The notes under the pieces: generated by a model
Told to the model about the DNA's origin: nothing
Databases searched by the model: none
Seen by the model: the letters and a program-made list of their open reading frames with translations, nothing else
Origin: Betaproteobacteria bacterium
GTDB lineage: Bacteria; Pseudomonadota; Gammaproteobacteria; Burkholderiales; Ga0077523
Assembly: GCA_016713305.1 (NCBI GenBank)
Contig: JADJPK010000005.1
Location: 124,001 to 188,000, forward strand
Reading direction: 5' to 3'
DNA: 64,000 nt
Shown here: in pieces, positions 45,701 to 54,036 of the stretch
Numbering within the stretch: position 1 is the stretch's first letter
Layout: the number at the start of each line of letters is the position of its first letter
Program-made: the position numbers and the translations under genes

Positions 45701-47907
45701 AGTCGCTGCTGTCCGTGCCGCTCGTGCTGGGCATCGACGAGACGACACTGCCGGCCGAGTGCCCCTATGTCCACGCGCCCGACGACCTGCGCGTCCACTG
45801 GCGCAAGCGTCTCGGCGCGAAGTCGACCCGTCCCCGCATCGGACTGGTATGGGCTGGCAATCCGAACGTGAAGAACGACCGGCTGCGCTCGCCCCGGCTG
45901 TCGCCGCTCCTGCCTCTGCTCGACTTCAAGGACGTCGACTGGGTGCTGCTGCAGCAGGGGGACGGACGGAAGGATCTGGAAGGCCTCAGGCTCCCCTCGA
46001 ATGTCCGTGACTTCGGCGTGGAGGCGAAGGACTTCGCCGACACCGCGGCGATCATGAGCGAGCTGGATCTGGTCATCAGTTCCGACACCTCGACCGCTCA
46101 TCTCGCGGCGGCGCTGGGCTGCCCGACGTGGGTGCTGCTGCACTATGCGTCCGACTGGCGCTGGGGGCTCGGCGATTCCACGCCGTGGTACCCGCAGGCC
46201 CGTCTGTTCCGGCAGGCCCAGTACGCGCGCTGGGACGGCGTCGTGAAGCAGGTGCGCGACGCGCTGCTGGATACCTTCGATGTCGCGAAACCGAAGGTGC
46301 CGCGCAAGCATGCGTCGCCCGCCACCACCGCGGAGGAGGTTCCCCCCATGCTGGCTGAAGCGTTCGCGCTGTACCGCAAGGGCAGCCCGCACCTCGCGCG
46401 CATGGCGGCACGAGCGGCCCTCGGCACGCACCCGCAGCGTCCGGATGCCTGGTGTCTGCTGGGCGTCGTGGAGCGTGCGCTTGGCGATGCCGAAGCCGCC
46501 GAGCGCGCCTACCGCAAGGCCATCGAACTTCTGCCTGGCTATGGGGATGCCTGGTTCAACCTGGGCAACCTGCACCGCGGCGCCCGGCGGCTGGAGCAGG
46601 CAAAGGCCGCCTACGAGGAAGTCATTCGCCAGCAGCCGGCCCACGCGCAGGCGCTGAGCCTGCTCTCGGATGTGATGCGCGAGTTGCAGGACCTGCCTGC
46701 CGCCGAAAGGCTCGCGCGCACGGCGGTCGACACCCAGCCGGAGTTCGCCGAGGCGTGGGGCCATCTGGGCAACGCGCTCAACGATCTGGAGCGCTTCGAC
46801 GAAGCCGCGCAGTGTTACGAACGTGCACTGCAACTGCCCAATCCCCCGGCCGAAACGCACTACAACAAGGGTGTGGCACTGCAACGTGCCGGACACGTGG
46901 TGGAATCGATCGAGTGCTACCGCACGATCCTCGCGGCGAAGCCGGCCGAGGTGAACGCGCACTACAACCTGGCGACCGCGCTGCTGACGCTCGGCCAGTT
47001 CGAGGAAGGTTTCCGCGAGTACGAATGGCGGCTGCAGAAGCCCGACCTGCGCGAGCGCACCTATGCGCAACCTGCCTGGAGGGGCGAATCGCTCGCGGGC
47101 AAGCGGATCCTCCTCTATTGGGAACAGGGGTACGGCGACACGCTGCAGTTTCTCCGATTCCTGCCGCTGCTCGCGGAGCGCGGTGCGCGGATCGTCCTGG
47201 AACTGCAGGCCGGACTGAAGACCCTCGCCGCGCCGTTGCCGGGCGTGGAGGCGGTGTTCGACGCAGGAGAAACGCTTCCGCCCTTCGACGTCCACGCGCC
47301 GCTCATCTCGGTGCCCGCGCGTCTGGGGCTCGATGCAGGCCGTCTGCCCAGCCGGATTCCCTATCTGTCCGTTCCGGCGGAACTGACCGCCCGCTGGCGC
47401 CTGCGCCTGGGCCGGAAGGAGAAGCCGCTGCGCGTGGGGCTGGTGTGGGGCGGCAATCCCAACGTGCGCAGCGATCGGGTGCGATCGCCCCGGTTGAAGC
47501 CGCTGCTGCCGCTCATCCGCATTCCCGGCATTCAGTGGATCGTCCTGCAGCAGGGCGACGGCCGGCGCGATCTGGAAGCGCTTCGTCCCGAAGGGGACGT
47601 CCTGGACATCGCCCCGGAAGTCCGCGATTTCGCCGACACGGGCGCCATCATGAATTCTCTGGACATGATGATCAGTTCGGACACCTCCACGGCGCATCTT
47701 GCCGCCGCGCTGGGCGTGCCGACCTGGGCGCTGCTGCACTACGCCGCCGATTGGCGCTGGATGGAAGGCGAGGGGACCGTGTGGTATCCGGAACTGCGGG
47801 CCTTCCGGCAGCGTGCTCCCGGCGCGTGGGACGAGGTGGTCAGCCGCGTCGGCAAGGCGCTGGAAACGGCGACCCGGCCCACGCAACGCGAACGGGTGCC
47901 GGCATGA
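42763..47907 (+). CDS. Giant multidomain glycosyltransferase: TPR, GT41 (O-GlcNAc transferase-like), TPR, GT9-like, TPR, GT9-like
   Basis: The 1714-residue protein begins with TPR helices (about 10-310). A GT41 domain (355-715) follows: RVGYLSADFHDHATAHL has the histidine (His374) that matches the key His of human OGT, and FCAHYKIDP carries the UDP-binding lysine (Lys544). HTTMSDALWAGLPAITCPGQ is also typical. A second TPR set leads to a GT9-like domain (about 890-1175) with WEQGYGDVIQFLRF and SSDTSTAHLAAALG, and a third TPR set leads to a second such domain (about 1420-1705). No signal peptide is present, so it acts in the cytoplasm. I chose the ATG at 42763 because the upstream in-frame starts lie in or beside a hairpin. 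Its place next to the giant Ser/Thr-rich protein suggests that this is its substrate. Confidence 0.87.
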   Translation: MAESGVHNIFQALEQGDHPLAAQRARSRLADHPTDGEAWFLLGIAERALGDPRAAAESYRRALVTHDAHADVWFNLGNALLDCEEQAPALEAFAQAVARQPDHSRALQQIVRLAGILGRADVAEAATAKLLALEPDNVDILTSRLRSLREAGRWNEALTLFQGSLPRGLEHAGFLMEGRRSWSTRGDYRALAVLFERLDQLQPGNALVKFHLGLNRLRIQQNSAAIGPLREAEALGLKERALFVNLGTALARLDQVDEALRYLEQAVPEYHLDPSAYVYTFALKQKLCDWRGHDTLKERLLDPVLAPAKADAYPALPFPLTAYPGPIDEAQQLVIARRFAAFVSRGIVPFESHPWTGTHKRIRVGYLSADFHDHATAHLMLGMFKRHDKSRFEVFAYSYGIEDGSDYRRRIKAEVEHFVDLAPLTDRDAARRIHADEIDVLVDLKGYTREARTAILAYCPSPVQVAWLGYPGSMGAAYIDYALVDATVVPPSQQVHYSERLLYMPHTYQVNDDEQAIDPDVPTRADAGLPARALVFCCFCAHYKIDPTIFDAWMRILKAVPGSVLWLIDGYEAARRNLRAAAEAAGVDPKRLIFAPREKKARHLARHRLADLFLDTWAYNAHTTMSDALWAGLPAITCPGQTFARRVGASLLKACGLEELIAPDLDAYVRMAVDLARDRKRRDALRETLAARRLTAPLFDTAGFVRDWEARLVEVAPVAKDDRERRQREEALMMGALQALDRDENAQAVTALEPLLDAGCDRPDAWNLYAVALRRQKRFDLASLAYRRGIGLKPDYAEMIGNYANLLREQDHIEESLPLYREAVRLAPRNRPALTNLAAALAAYGRPEPQLMALSVAEDLEPDNPDTHWDKALALLMMGRLRDGLQEYEWRYRRNQPPKREYPQPLWKGELLHGRRIFLHWEQGYGDVIQFLRFVPLVVAAGGQVVLEVQPGLKRLVSGIDGVVDVIEAPAQPPAFDVWQSLLSVPLVLGIDETTLPAECPYVHAPDDLRVHWRKRLGAKSTRPRIGLVWAGNPNVKNDRLRSPRLSPLLPLLDFKDVDWVLLQQGDGRKDLEGLRLPSNVRDFGVEAKDFADTAAIMSELDLVISSDTSTAHLAAALGCPTWVLLHYASDWRWGLGDSTPWYPQARLFRQAQYARWDGVVKQVRDALLDTFDVAKPKVPRKHASPATTAEEVPPMLAEAFALYRKGSPHLARMAARAALGTHPQRPDAWCLLGVVERALGDAEAAERAYRKAIELLPGYGDAWFNLGNLHRGARRLEQAKAAYEEVIRQQPAHAQALSLLSDVMRELQDLPAAERLARTAVDTQPEFAEAWGHLGNALNDLERFDEAAQCYERALQLPNPPAETHYNKGVALQRAGHVVESIECYRTILAAKPAEVNAHYNLATALLTLGQFEEGFREYEWRLQKPDLRERTYAQPAWRGESLAGKRILLYWEQGYGDTLQFLRFLPLLAERGARIVLELQAGLKTLAAPLPGVEAVFDAGETLPPFDVHAPLISVPARLGLDAGRLPSRIPYLSVPAELTARWRLRLGRKEKPLRVGLVWGGNPNVRSDRVRSPRLKPLLPLIRIPGIQWIVLQQGDGRRDLEALRPEGDVLDIAPEVRDFADTGAIMNSLDMMISSDTSTAHLAAALGVPTWALLHYAADWRWMEGEGTVWYPELRAFRQRAPGAWDEVVSRVGKALETATRPTQRERVPA

Positions 47908-48569
47908 CGGCGGCTGCGGACAAGGTCATTCTCAACGTGGGCTGCGGCCCGCGCGTCCCCGACAAGCTGCCGGGGGACTTCCGCCGGCCCGGCTGGAGGG
48001 AACTGCGGCTGGACATCGACCCCGGCGTGGAGCCGGACGTCGTCGCGTCGCTGGTCGACATGAGCGCCGTCGCGAGCGGCACCTGCGACGCCGTGTGGTC
48101 GTCGCACAACCTGGAACATCTCTACGCCTTCGAAGTGCCCAAGGCGCTGGGCGAGTTCCGGCGGGTCCTGAAGCCCGACGGCTTCCTGCTGATCACCCTG
48201 CCGGACCTGCAGGCCGTGGCCCGCGTCGTGGCCGAGGACCGGCCCGATGCCGTGCTCATGCGCACCCGCATCAATGGCGAGGAGGGCCCGGCTATCTCCG
48301 CGCTGGACATCATGTACGGCCACGACTGGTGGATCGAACGGGGCCGCACCTACATGGCACACCGGACAGGATTCACTGCCCGGAGTCTCGGCGCGAAACT
48401 TCTCGCCGCCGGGTTCGCCACCGTGGCCATCCGTCCGGGCAACGCCTTCGACCTGTGGGCCGTCGCCTCGGTGCAGCCCATGCAGGCGGACGTCGGCCTG
48501 CTCGAACGGGCCATGGGCACGCAGTTCGCCCCGGCCGGCCGGCCGGCGGCGTTGCCGGCAACGGTCTGA
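47904..48569 (+). CDS. Class I SAM-dependent methyltransferase
   Basis: A 221-residue methyltransferase of the Methyltransf_11 type. ILNVGCGPRVP near residue 10 is the SAM-binding loop, LRLDIDPG the acidic strand 2, and DAVWSSHNLEHLY the motif at strand 4. The start overlaps the stop of the multidomain glycosyltransferase as ATGA, so the two are probably made together. Such enzymes in glycan clusters often methylate sugars, but the target is not known. Confidence 0.8.
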   Translation: MTAAADKVILNVGCGPRVPDKLPGDFRRPGWRELRLDIDPGVEPDVVASLVDMSAVASGTCDAVWSSHNLEHLYAFEVPKALGEFRRVLKPDGFLLITLPDLQAVARVVAEDRPDAVLMRTRINGEEGPAISALDIMYGHDWWIERGRTYMAHRTGFTARSLGAKLLAAGFATVAIRPGNAFDLWAVASVQPMQADVGLLERAMGTQFAPAGRPAALPATV

Positions 48570-48584
48570 TCCGAAGGAATCCGC

Positions 48585-49320
48585 ATGGACCGCATCCGCT
48601 TCGTCTGGGAACTTCTGACCGCCAACGGGGAAGCCGCCCATCTGGGCGATTCGCCACGGCCTGAACTGGTGGACCTCGTCACCGGCGAGCCGCGGCGCGC
48701 GCTCGATGTGGGATGTCACCGGGGCGCGCTGGGCGCTGCGCTCAAGCAGCGTTTTCCGGGCCTTCACTGCACCGGCATCGAACTGAATCCGGTGACCGCC
48801 GAGGCGGCGCGGGAGCGTCTCGACCGCGTTGTCACCGCCGATGTGGAGACGCTGGATCTCGAGACGCAGCCCGAGCTGGCAGAGCCCTTCGATGCGCTGT
48901 TCCTGTCCGATGTGCTCGCCGGTCTGCGCGATCCCTGGCGCACCCTCATGCGTCTTTCCGGACTGCTCGAACCGGACGCGCGCATTTACGCCTCCGTACC
49001 CAACGCACGCAACTACCGGGTCATCTCCGAGCTGGTGAAAGGCCACTGGACCTACCAGCCGTCAGGCCTGCTGGACGTGACGCAGCTTCGCTTCTTCACG
49101 TTGAGCGAGTGCCGCAGGATGTTCGCCGAGACCGGCTACCGCGTGGAGGCCGTCGGGGCAGTGCGGGATCCCCGTGTGCAGCTCGACGGGCCCTTCCGCG
49201 CGCCGGTCACGATCATGGACAAGTGGTTCGCCCTGCACGACGTAGACGCCCAGATGGCGATGGAGCTTTCCACCCAGCGCTTCCTGTTCGTGCTTTCCCG
49301 GGTGTCCAGCGCCTCCGGAA
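48585..49320 (+). CDS. Second SAM-dependent methyltransferase, C-terminus probably frameshifted
   Basis: The recognisable protein has about 245 residues, with ALDVGCHRGALGAALKQ as the SAM loop near residue 39 and DALFLSDVLAGLRDPWRTL at strand 4. The fold ends near TQRFLFVLSRVSS at 49305. The open frame has no stop there and runs on to 50669, but after 49320 it is the wrong frame of the following gene and has the arginine-rich composition of a shadow. A TGA at 49322-49324, overlapping the next ATG, would end the gene if one base were added or two lost near the end. I therefore give the conserved part only. Confidence 0.65.
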
Positions 49321-50664
49321 ATGACGGCCACCTTCCGCGTCGTCGTCATCTCCCCGCCGGGATACCGGCACGCCGCCGCCTTTCACGAGATGGCGGAAAG
49401 CCTCTACCACGCCATCCGCTCGCTGGGCTACCCCGCGAGCGTCGAGTACAACCGCTTCGCGGCCGGCGCCATCCACATCGTGCTCGGTTCCAATCTGGTG
49501 GGCCCGTCCGCCGTCGGCGAGATTCCCGAAGGCTCGATCATCTACAACCTCGAGCAGATCGACGCGACGTCCAAGTGGTGGCACCAGGGACTGCAGGCGC
49601 TCGTCTCCCGCTGCGAGACCTGGGACTACAGCGAGCGCAACATCGAGACCTTCGCGCGGCTGGGCGTCAGCCGGCCCGTCATTCACGTGCCGGTCGGCTA
49701 TGTGCCCGAACTTACGCGCATCGCCGCTTCTCCGGACGAAGACATCGACGTGCTCTTCTACGGCTCGCTCAACGACAGGCGCCGCGCGGTGCTGGACGAA
49801 CTCAAGGCCCGCGGCCTCAACGTGGTGTCGCTCTTCGGGGTCTACGGTCGGGAGCGCGACGCCTATATCGCGCGCGCCAAGGTCGTCCTCACGCTGCACA
49901 TGTATCCGGCCAAGATCTTCGAGCAGGTCCGCGTGTCGTATCTGCTTTCCAACCACAAGGCCGTCGTCGCGGAGTGCGACGCCGATTCGGCCGTCGAGCC
50001 GGGCGTGGAGAACGCGGTGCGGCTCGCACCCTACGAGAAGCTGGTCGACGCCTGTCTGGAACTGGTGAACCGTCCGGCGGAACGCGCGCAGCTCGCCTAT
50101 GCCGGCTACCGGTGGATCACGCGCCGAAGCTTCGCGGCCAGTCTCGCTCCGCAACTGGAGCGGCTCGCCCGGGAACGTCGTCTGGACCGGGTCGCGCCCG
50201 TGCCCCGGCAACTCAGGATCGGCGGCTTCCAGGTGCCGCTGGACGGCTGGCTCTGCGTGGACGAAGGCAATGCATCCGCCGACATCGTCCTGCGCGCCGG
50301 CCATTCGTTGCCGGTCGGGCGCGTGCGCGACACGCTGCGCTACGGCCGTGTCCTGCTGGAAACGGAGGGCTTCGACCTCATCGACGCCGGCAGCTGGCCC
50401 ACCCGCGTGCACGACTTCGAAGGGTTCATGCACGACTGCGCACGGCTGCTGCGCTTCGGCGGCAGGATGAAGCTGCGCGTCCCACACGATCTGTCCGTGG
50501 GGGCCTGGGAGCACCCGCGAACCCGCCGGGCGTTCTCGGAGCGGTCGTTCACCGTGTTCGGCGATGCGCACCTCGCGCTGGGTACATCCTGGTCACGCTG
50601 GTCCGCAGGGGCTACCGCGGACTTCCCGGCGCCGAGCAACCAAGAACCGACCGAGCAGACCTGA
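49321..50664 (+). CDS. Glycosyltransferase-like protein with C-terminal extension
   Basis: The 447-residue product looks like a GT-B glycosyltransferase of the CgeB/Glyco_trans_1_2 type. YNLEQIDATSKWWHQGL lies near residue 75. IDVLFYGSLNDRRRAVLDEL near 143 is the start of the nucleotide-sugar domain, and YPAKIFEQVRVSYLLSNHK near 197 contains the typical EQ-R-x pattern. The last 120 residues (from LRIGGFQVPLDGW) form a different, methyltransferase-like or unknown module ending in a low-complexity tail. It is eight bases upstream of the exporter gene. A role in making the glycan for the giant protein is likely but unproven. Confidence 0.75.
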   Translation: MTATFRVVVISPPGYRHAAAFHEMAESLYHAIRSLGYPASVEYNRFAAGAIHIVLGSNLVGPSAVGEIPEGSIIYNLEQIDATSKWWHQGLQALVSRCETWDYSERNIETFARLGVSRPVIHVPVGYVPELTRIAASPDEDIDVLFYGSLNDRRRAVLDELKARGLNVVSLFGVYGRERDAYIARAKVVLTLHMYPAKIFEQVRVSYLLSNHKAVVAECDADSAVEPGVENAVRLAPYEKLVDACLELVNRPAERAQLAYAGYRWITRRSFAASLAPQLERLARERRLDRVAPVPRQLRIGGFQVPLDGWLCVDEGNASADIVLRAGHSLPVGRVRDTLRYGRVLLETEGFDLIDAGSWPTRVHDFEGFMHDCARLLRFGGRMKLRVPHDLSVGAWEHPRTRRAFSERSFTVFGDAHLALGTSWSRWSAGATADFPAPSNQEPTEQT

Positions 50665-50672
50665 CCTGACAC

Positions 50673-52382
50673 ATGCGCGAACTCCTGTGGTCGCACCGGC
50701 GACTCTTCTACGCGGTCGCGGTGTTCAGCTTCTTCGTGAACCTGCTGCAGCTCGTGCCGTCCTTCTACTGGATGGCCGTCTTCGACCGCGTCATGACGTC
50801 TCGCAGCGAGGCGACGCTGTTCTATCTGACCCTCGGTGTGGCCGGCACCCTGCTGCTCATCATGGTGCTGGAGATTCTGCGGTCCCGGCTGCTGGTGGTG
50901 ATCACCGTGTGGATCGACAAGAAGGTGGCGCCCGTCATTTTCGACGCCCTGGTCACGCAGGGCGGCCGGCCGGAGCACCCCGCCTATCCGGAAGGCATGC
51001 GCGATCTGCACACCTTCCGCAACTACATCACGGGCACCGGGATCTTCGCGCTGTTCGACGCGCCCTGGCTGCCGATCTACCTCCTGATCATCTTCCTGTT
51101 CTCCAAGTCGCTCGGCCTGTTCGCCCTGGGCGGCGTGTGCGTGCTGGTGGCCGTGGGCTGGGTCAACGAGAAGCTCTCCCGCAATGCACTGGAGACCATG
51201 CACAAGGAGATGGCCAGCTCCTCGCGGTTCGTGGACACGGTGTCGCGCAATGCCGAAAGCGTGCTCACGCTCGGGATGCTGGGCAATGTGCGCAACCGCT
51301 GGTCGGAGCTCAACGACCAGTCGCTGTCGCACCAGGCCGTGACGGCCCACGTGGTCGGCTCCACCATCAGTCTCACGCGGCTTGTCCGCCAGGTCGTGCA
51401 GATCATGATGCTGTGCGTGGGCGCGTGGCTCATCCTCGAGCAGGACACCTCCCCGGGCATCATGATGGCCGCCACCTTCATCGCCTCCCGGGCGCTGGTG
51501 CCGGTCGAGATGCTGTTGTCCAGCTGGACCCAGTTCGCCGAGGCCCGGGCGGCCTACGGCCGTCTCGACGACTTCCTGGTGCGCACGGGCAAGCGCGACG
51601 AAGATCGCGTCACTCTCGAAGCGCCCAAGGGCACCGTTTCCGTGGAACGCCTCGTGTTCGTCGTGCCCGGCCGGCCCGAGCCGGTGCTGAAGGGCGTCAC
51701 CTTCGACGTGCGGCCCGGCGAGTCCATCGGCATCATCGGCCCTTCCGGATCGGGCAAGTCCACGCTCGCGCGCCTGCTCGTCGGGCTGTGGTCCCCCACC
51801 GCCGGCAAGGTCCGCTACGACGGCGCCGAGCTCGATCACTGGTCCCAGGACGACCTGGGCAAGCACATCGCCTATCTGCCCCAGACCATCGAACTCTTTT
51901 CCGGCACCATCGCCGAGAACATCGCACGCATGGGCAAGGTGGACGCGAAGGAAGTCGTGAAGGCCGCGACCCAGGCCGGCGTGCACGATCTGGTGGTTCA
52001 CCTGCCCAAGGGCTACATGACCAAGGTATCAGACGGCAACAGCGGTCTGTCGGGTGGGCAGAAGCAGCGGATCGCGCTGGCCCGGGCGCTGTTCGGCGAA
52101 CCGCGCATCGTGGTGCTCGACGAACCGAACTCGAATCTGGATTCCGAAGGCGAAGCGATGCTGCAGACCGTGCTCGCCGAGCTGAAGGCCCGCGGGGTGA
52201 CCACGTTCATCATCGCGCATCGGCCCTCGGTGCTGTCGAACGTCGACCGCATCCTGGTCCTGCGCGACGGCATGGTCGAGAAGTTCGCTCCACGCCACGA
52301 GATCATGGGCCAGTACACCGGCCCGACGCCGGTGCCGCAGCCCGCCGCCGCGCCCAAGCCGCCCGTGCAGCAGGCGGCCTGA
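50673..52382 (+). CDS. Type I secretion system ABC exporter (PrtD/HasD-like)
   Basis: A 569-residue exporter with a membrane domain (about 1-300) followed by a nucleotide-binding domain. Walker A is GPSGSGKST near residue 355, the signature LSGGQKQRIALARAL near 458, and Walker B RIVVLDEPNSNLD near 475. It has no C39 peptidase-like N-terminal domain, which places it with exporters of RTX proteases and S-layer proteins. It should move the giant repeat protein through the inner membrane. A TolC-type outer-membrane partner is not in the window. Confidence 0.9.
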   Translation: MRELLWSHRRLFYAVAVFSFFVNLLQLVPSFYWMAVFDRVMTSRSEATLFYLTLGVAGTLLLIMVLEILRSRLLVVITVWIDKKVAPVIFDALVTQGGRPEHPAYPEGMRDLHTFRNYITGTGIFALFDAPWLPIYLLIIFLFSKSLGLFALGGVCVLVAVGWVNEKLSRNALETMHKEMASSSRFVDTVSRNAESVLTLGMLGNVRNRWSELNDQSLSHQAVTAHVVGSTISLTRLVRQVVQIMMLCVGAWLILEQDTSPGIMMAATFIASRALVPVEMLLSSWTQFAEARAAYGRLDDFLVRTGKRDEDRVTLEAPKGTVSVERLVFVVPGRPEPVLKGVTFDVRPGESIGIIGPSGSGKSTLARLLVGLWSPTAGKVRYDGAELDHWSQDDLGKHIAYLPQTIELFSGTIAENIARMGKVDAKEVVKAATQAGVHDLVVHLPKGYMTKVSDGNSGLSGGQKQRIALARALFGEPRIVVLDEPNSNLDSEGEAMLQTVLAELKARGVTTFIIAHRPSVLSNVDRILVLRDGMVEKFAPRHEIMGQYTGPTPVPQPAAAPKPPVQQAA

Positions 52383-52386
52383 GCCG

Positions 52387-53718
52387 GTGAAATCGCCCCT
52401 TCACTTCATCTTCCGGATCGGCACCCCGGGCAAGCCGCCCGAGGATCCCGGTCCGATCCTGCGCTGGGGCTTCATGCTGATCGGCGTGTTCGTCTTCGGC
52501 GGCCTCGCCTGGATGGCGATGGCGCCGCTCGAGGGCGCGGTCGTGAGCGAAGGCGTGGTCAAGGTGCGCAACGAGCGCATCCCGGTCCAGCATCCCAAGG
52601 GCGGCATCGTGAGCGCGCTTCGGGTCAAGGACGGCGTGTCGGTACGCCCGGGCCAGTCGCTGTTCGAGATCTCCGAGCCCGCACGGCTGGCGGGCTTCCA
52701 GTCGATCCGCTACCAGCACATCTCCGAAACGGCGCGCAATGCCCGCCTGCGTTCGGAGCAGATGCTGTCCTCGAGCGTGGTGTTTCCCCCCACGGTCCTG
52801 GGCCGGGCGGAGGATCCCGAGGTCGCGCAGATGGTCCAGCAGGAAGAGACGGTGTTCCGCAACCGCCGCGACGCGCTGCTCATGGCGGAGCAGGCGATGC
52901 GGCGCGAGATGTCGCTCATCCGCGAGGAACGGGTCCAGCTCAACGAGCGCTCGCGCACGCAGAAGGAAGCCGTCAGCCTCGCGACCGAACAGCTCACCGC
53001 CAACGAGGATCTCGTGGCCCTGGGCTTCGTGTCGCGGCAGCGCATGCTGGAACTCAAGCGCGCCCAGGTGTCCGAGCAGGCGAGCGCGGGGCAGCTGGAA
53101 GCCGACCGGCTGCGAGCCGACCAGCGCCTGGCCGAGCTGGACCGCCGGGTGGCGGAACTGCGCAATCAGTTCTTCGAGGGCGTGGCCCAGGAATTGAAGG
53201 CGAGCGACGACCGCCTGCACCAGCTGGAGCAGAGCATGTCGGCGCAGCAGACGGAAGTGCAGCGCGACACCATCACGGCGCCCGTCGAGGGCACCGTCAT
53301 GAACATGCGCTCGCTGTCGGTGGGGACGGCGATCGCGCCGATGCAGACGGTGATGGAGATCGTGCCCTCCGACGACTCGCTGTTCGTGGAGATTCCCATC
53401 CAGCCGCGGGACATCCGGTACGTGCACATCGGCGGTCGCGCGGACGTGCAGATCTCCGGCTGGAACCGCCGCACGATGCCCATGCTCGAGGCGTCGGTGG
53501 ACTACATCTCGGCCGACGTCATGCGGGTTCGCGACGACCTGACGGCCTACATCGTCCGGCTCAAGATCCAGAAACCCATGAGCAAGGGCGAGACGGAACC
53601 GCTCAAACCCGGCATGCAGACCATCGTGTATGTGCGCACGCCGGCCAAGACGATTCTGGACTACCTCCTCGAGCCGCTCATCGATTCGATGCGCTCCGCC
53701 TTCCGGGAACCGGCCTGA
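52387..53718 (+). CDS. HlyD-family membrane fusion protein of the type I system
   Basis: The 443-residue adaptor has one membrane segment (about 28-48), a biotinyl-lipoyl half-motif VSALRVKDGVSVRPGQSLFE near 77-96, a long coiled-coil (about 105-280) and a C-terminal beta-barrel with DTITAPVEGTVMNM. The length and order fit PrtE/HasE. The start is a GTG at 52387, four bases after the exporter stop. It would link the ABC exporter to an outer-membrane channel. Confidence 0.88.
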   Translation: MKSPLHFIFRIGTPGKPPEDPGPILRWGFMLIGVFVFGGLAWMAMAPLEGAVVSEGVVKVRNERIPVQHPKGGIVSALRVKDGVSVRPGQSLFEISEPARLAGFQSIRYQHISETARNARLRSEQMLSSSVVFPPTVLGRAEDPEVAQMVQQEETVFRNRRDALLMAEQAMRREMSLIREERVQLNERSRTQKEAVSLATEQLTANEDLVALGFVSRQRMLELKRAQVSEQASAGQLEADRLRADQRLAELDRRVAELRNQFFEGVAQELKASDDRLHQLEQSMSAQQTEVQRDTITAPVEGTVMNMRSLSVGTAIAPMQTVMEIVPSDDSLFVEIPIQPRDIRYVHIGGRADVQISGWNRRTMPMLEASVDYISADVMRVRDDLTAYIVRLKIQKPMSKGETEPLKPGMQTIVYVRTPAKTILDYLLEPLIDSMRSAFREPA

Positions 53719-54036
53719 ACGCTCACGGAAGGGGGGCGGTCCGCGGATTGCCCGCAGCGTCGCGGCCCGGCGACAGGCACGCCGGCCATGACGTCCGGGG
53801 GGTCGGGGCGGCATAATGCAGGGTGTCACATCGGTGCGCCCTGGGGGAAGGTCCGGTCAACACATGCGGGTCGCCTTGCCGCCGGAATCGTGCAATGCCC
53901 AGGCGGGGCCGACGACAGGCTGGAACTCCGGCAGGAGCGTGAACGTCAACGAACGCTCATCTTTTGGCATGGTCGATGCGTGGCCCTGCCTCGATCCGTG
54001 GTATTCACCTCAATCAAACGAGCGGCGAACGAAGCC
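53719..54036. other. Intergenic stretch before the FHA-domain gene
   Basis: The frame of the following gene is open back to 53788, but the upstream part has no domain and no family character. I treat it as non-coding and possibly a promoter region. No clear hairpin or promoter boxes stand out. Confidence 0.4.

Noticed and set aside
42628..47886. 1752-codon minus-strand frame opposite the multidomain glycosyltransferase
   Set aside because: The plus-strand frame carries clear OGT, TPR and GT9-like motifs along its whole length; the minus-strand product has none.
49321..50669. Extension of the second methyltransferase as a real 694-residue fusion
   Set aside because: The extension has shadow composition (very rich in Arg, Gly, Ala and Pro), while the other frame of the same bases encodes a recognisable glycosyltransferase-like protein.
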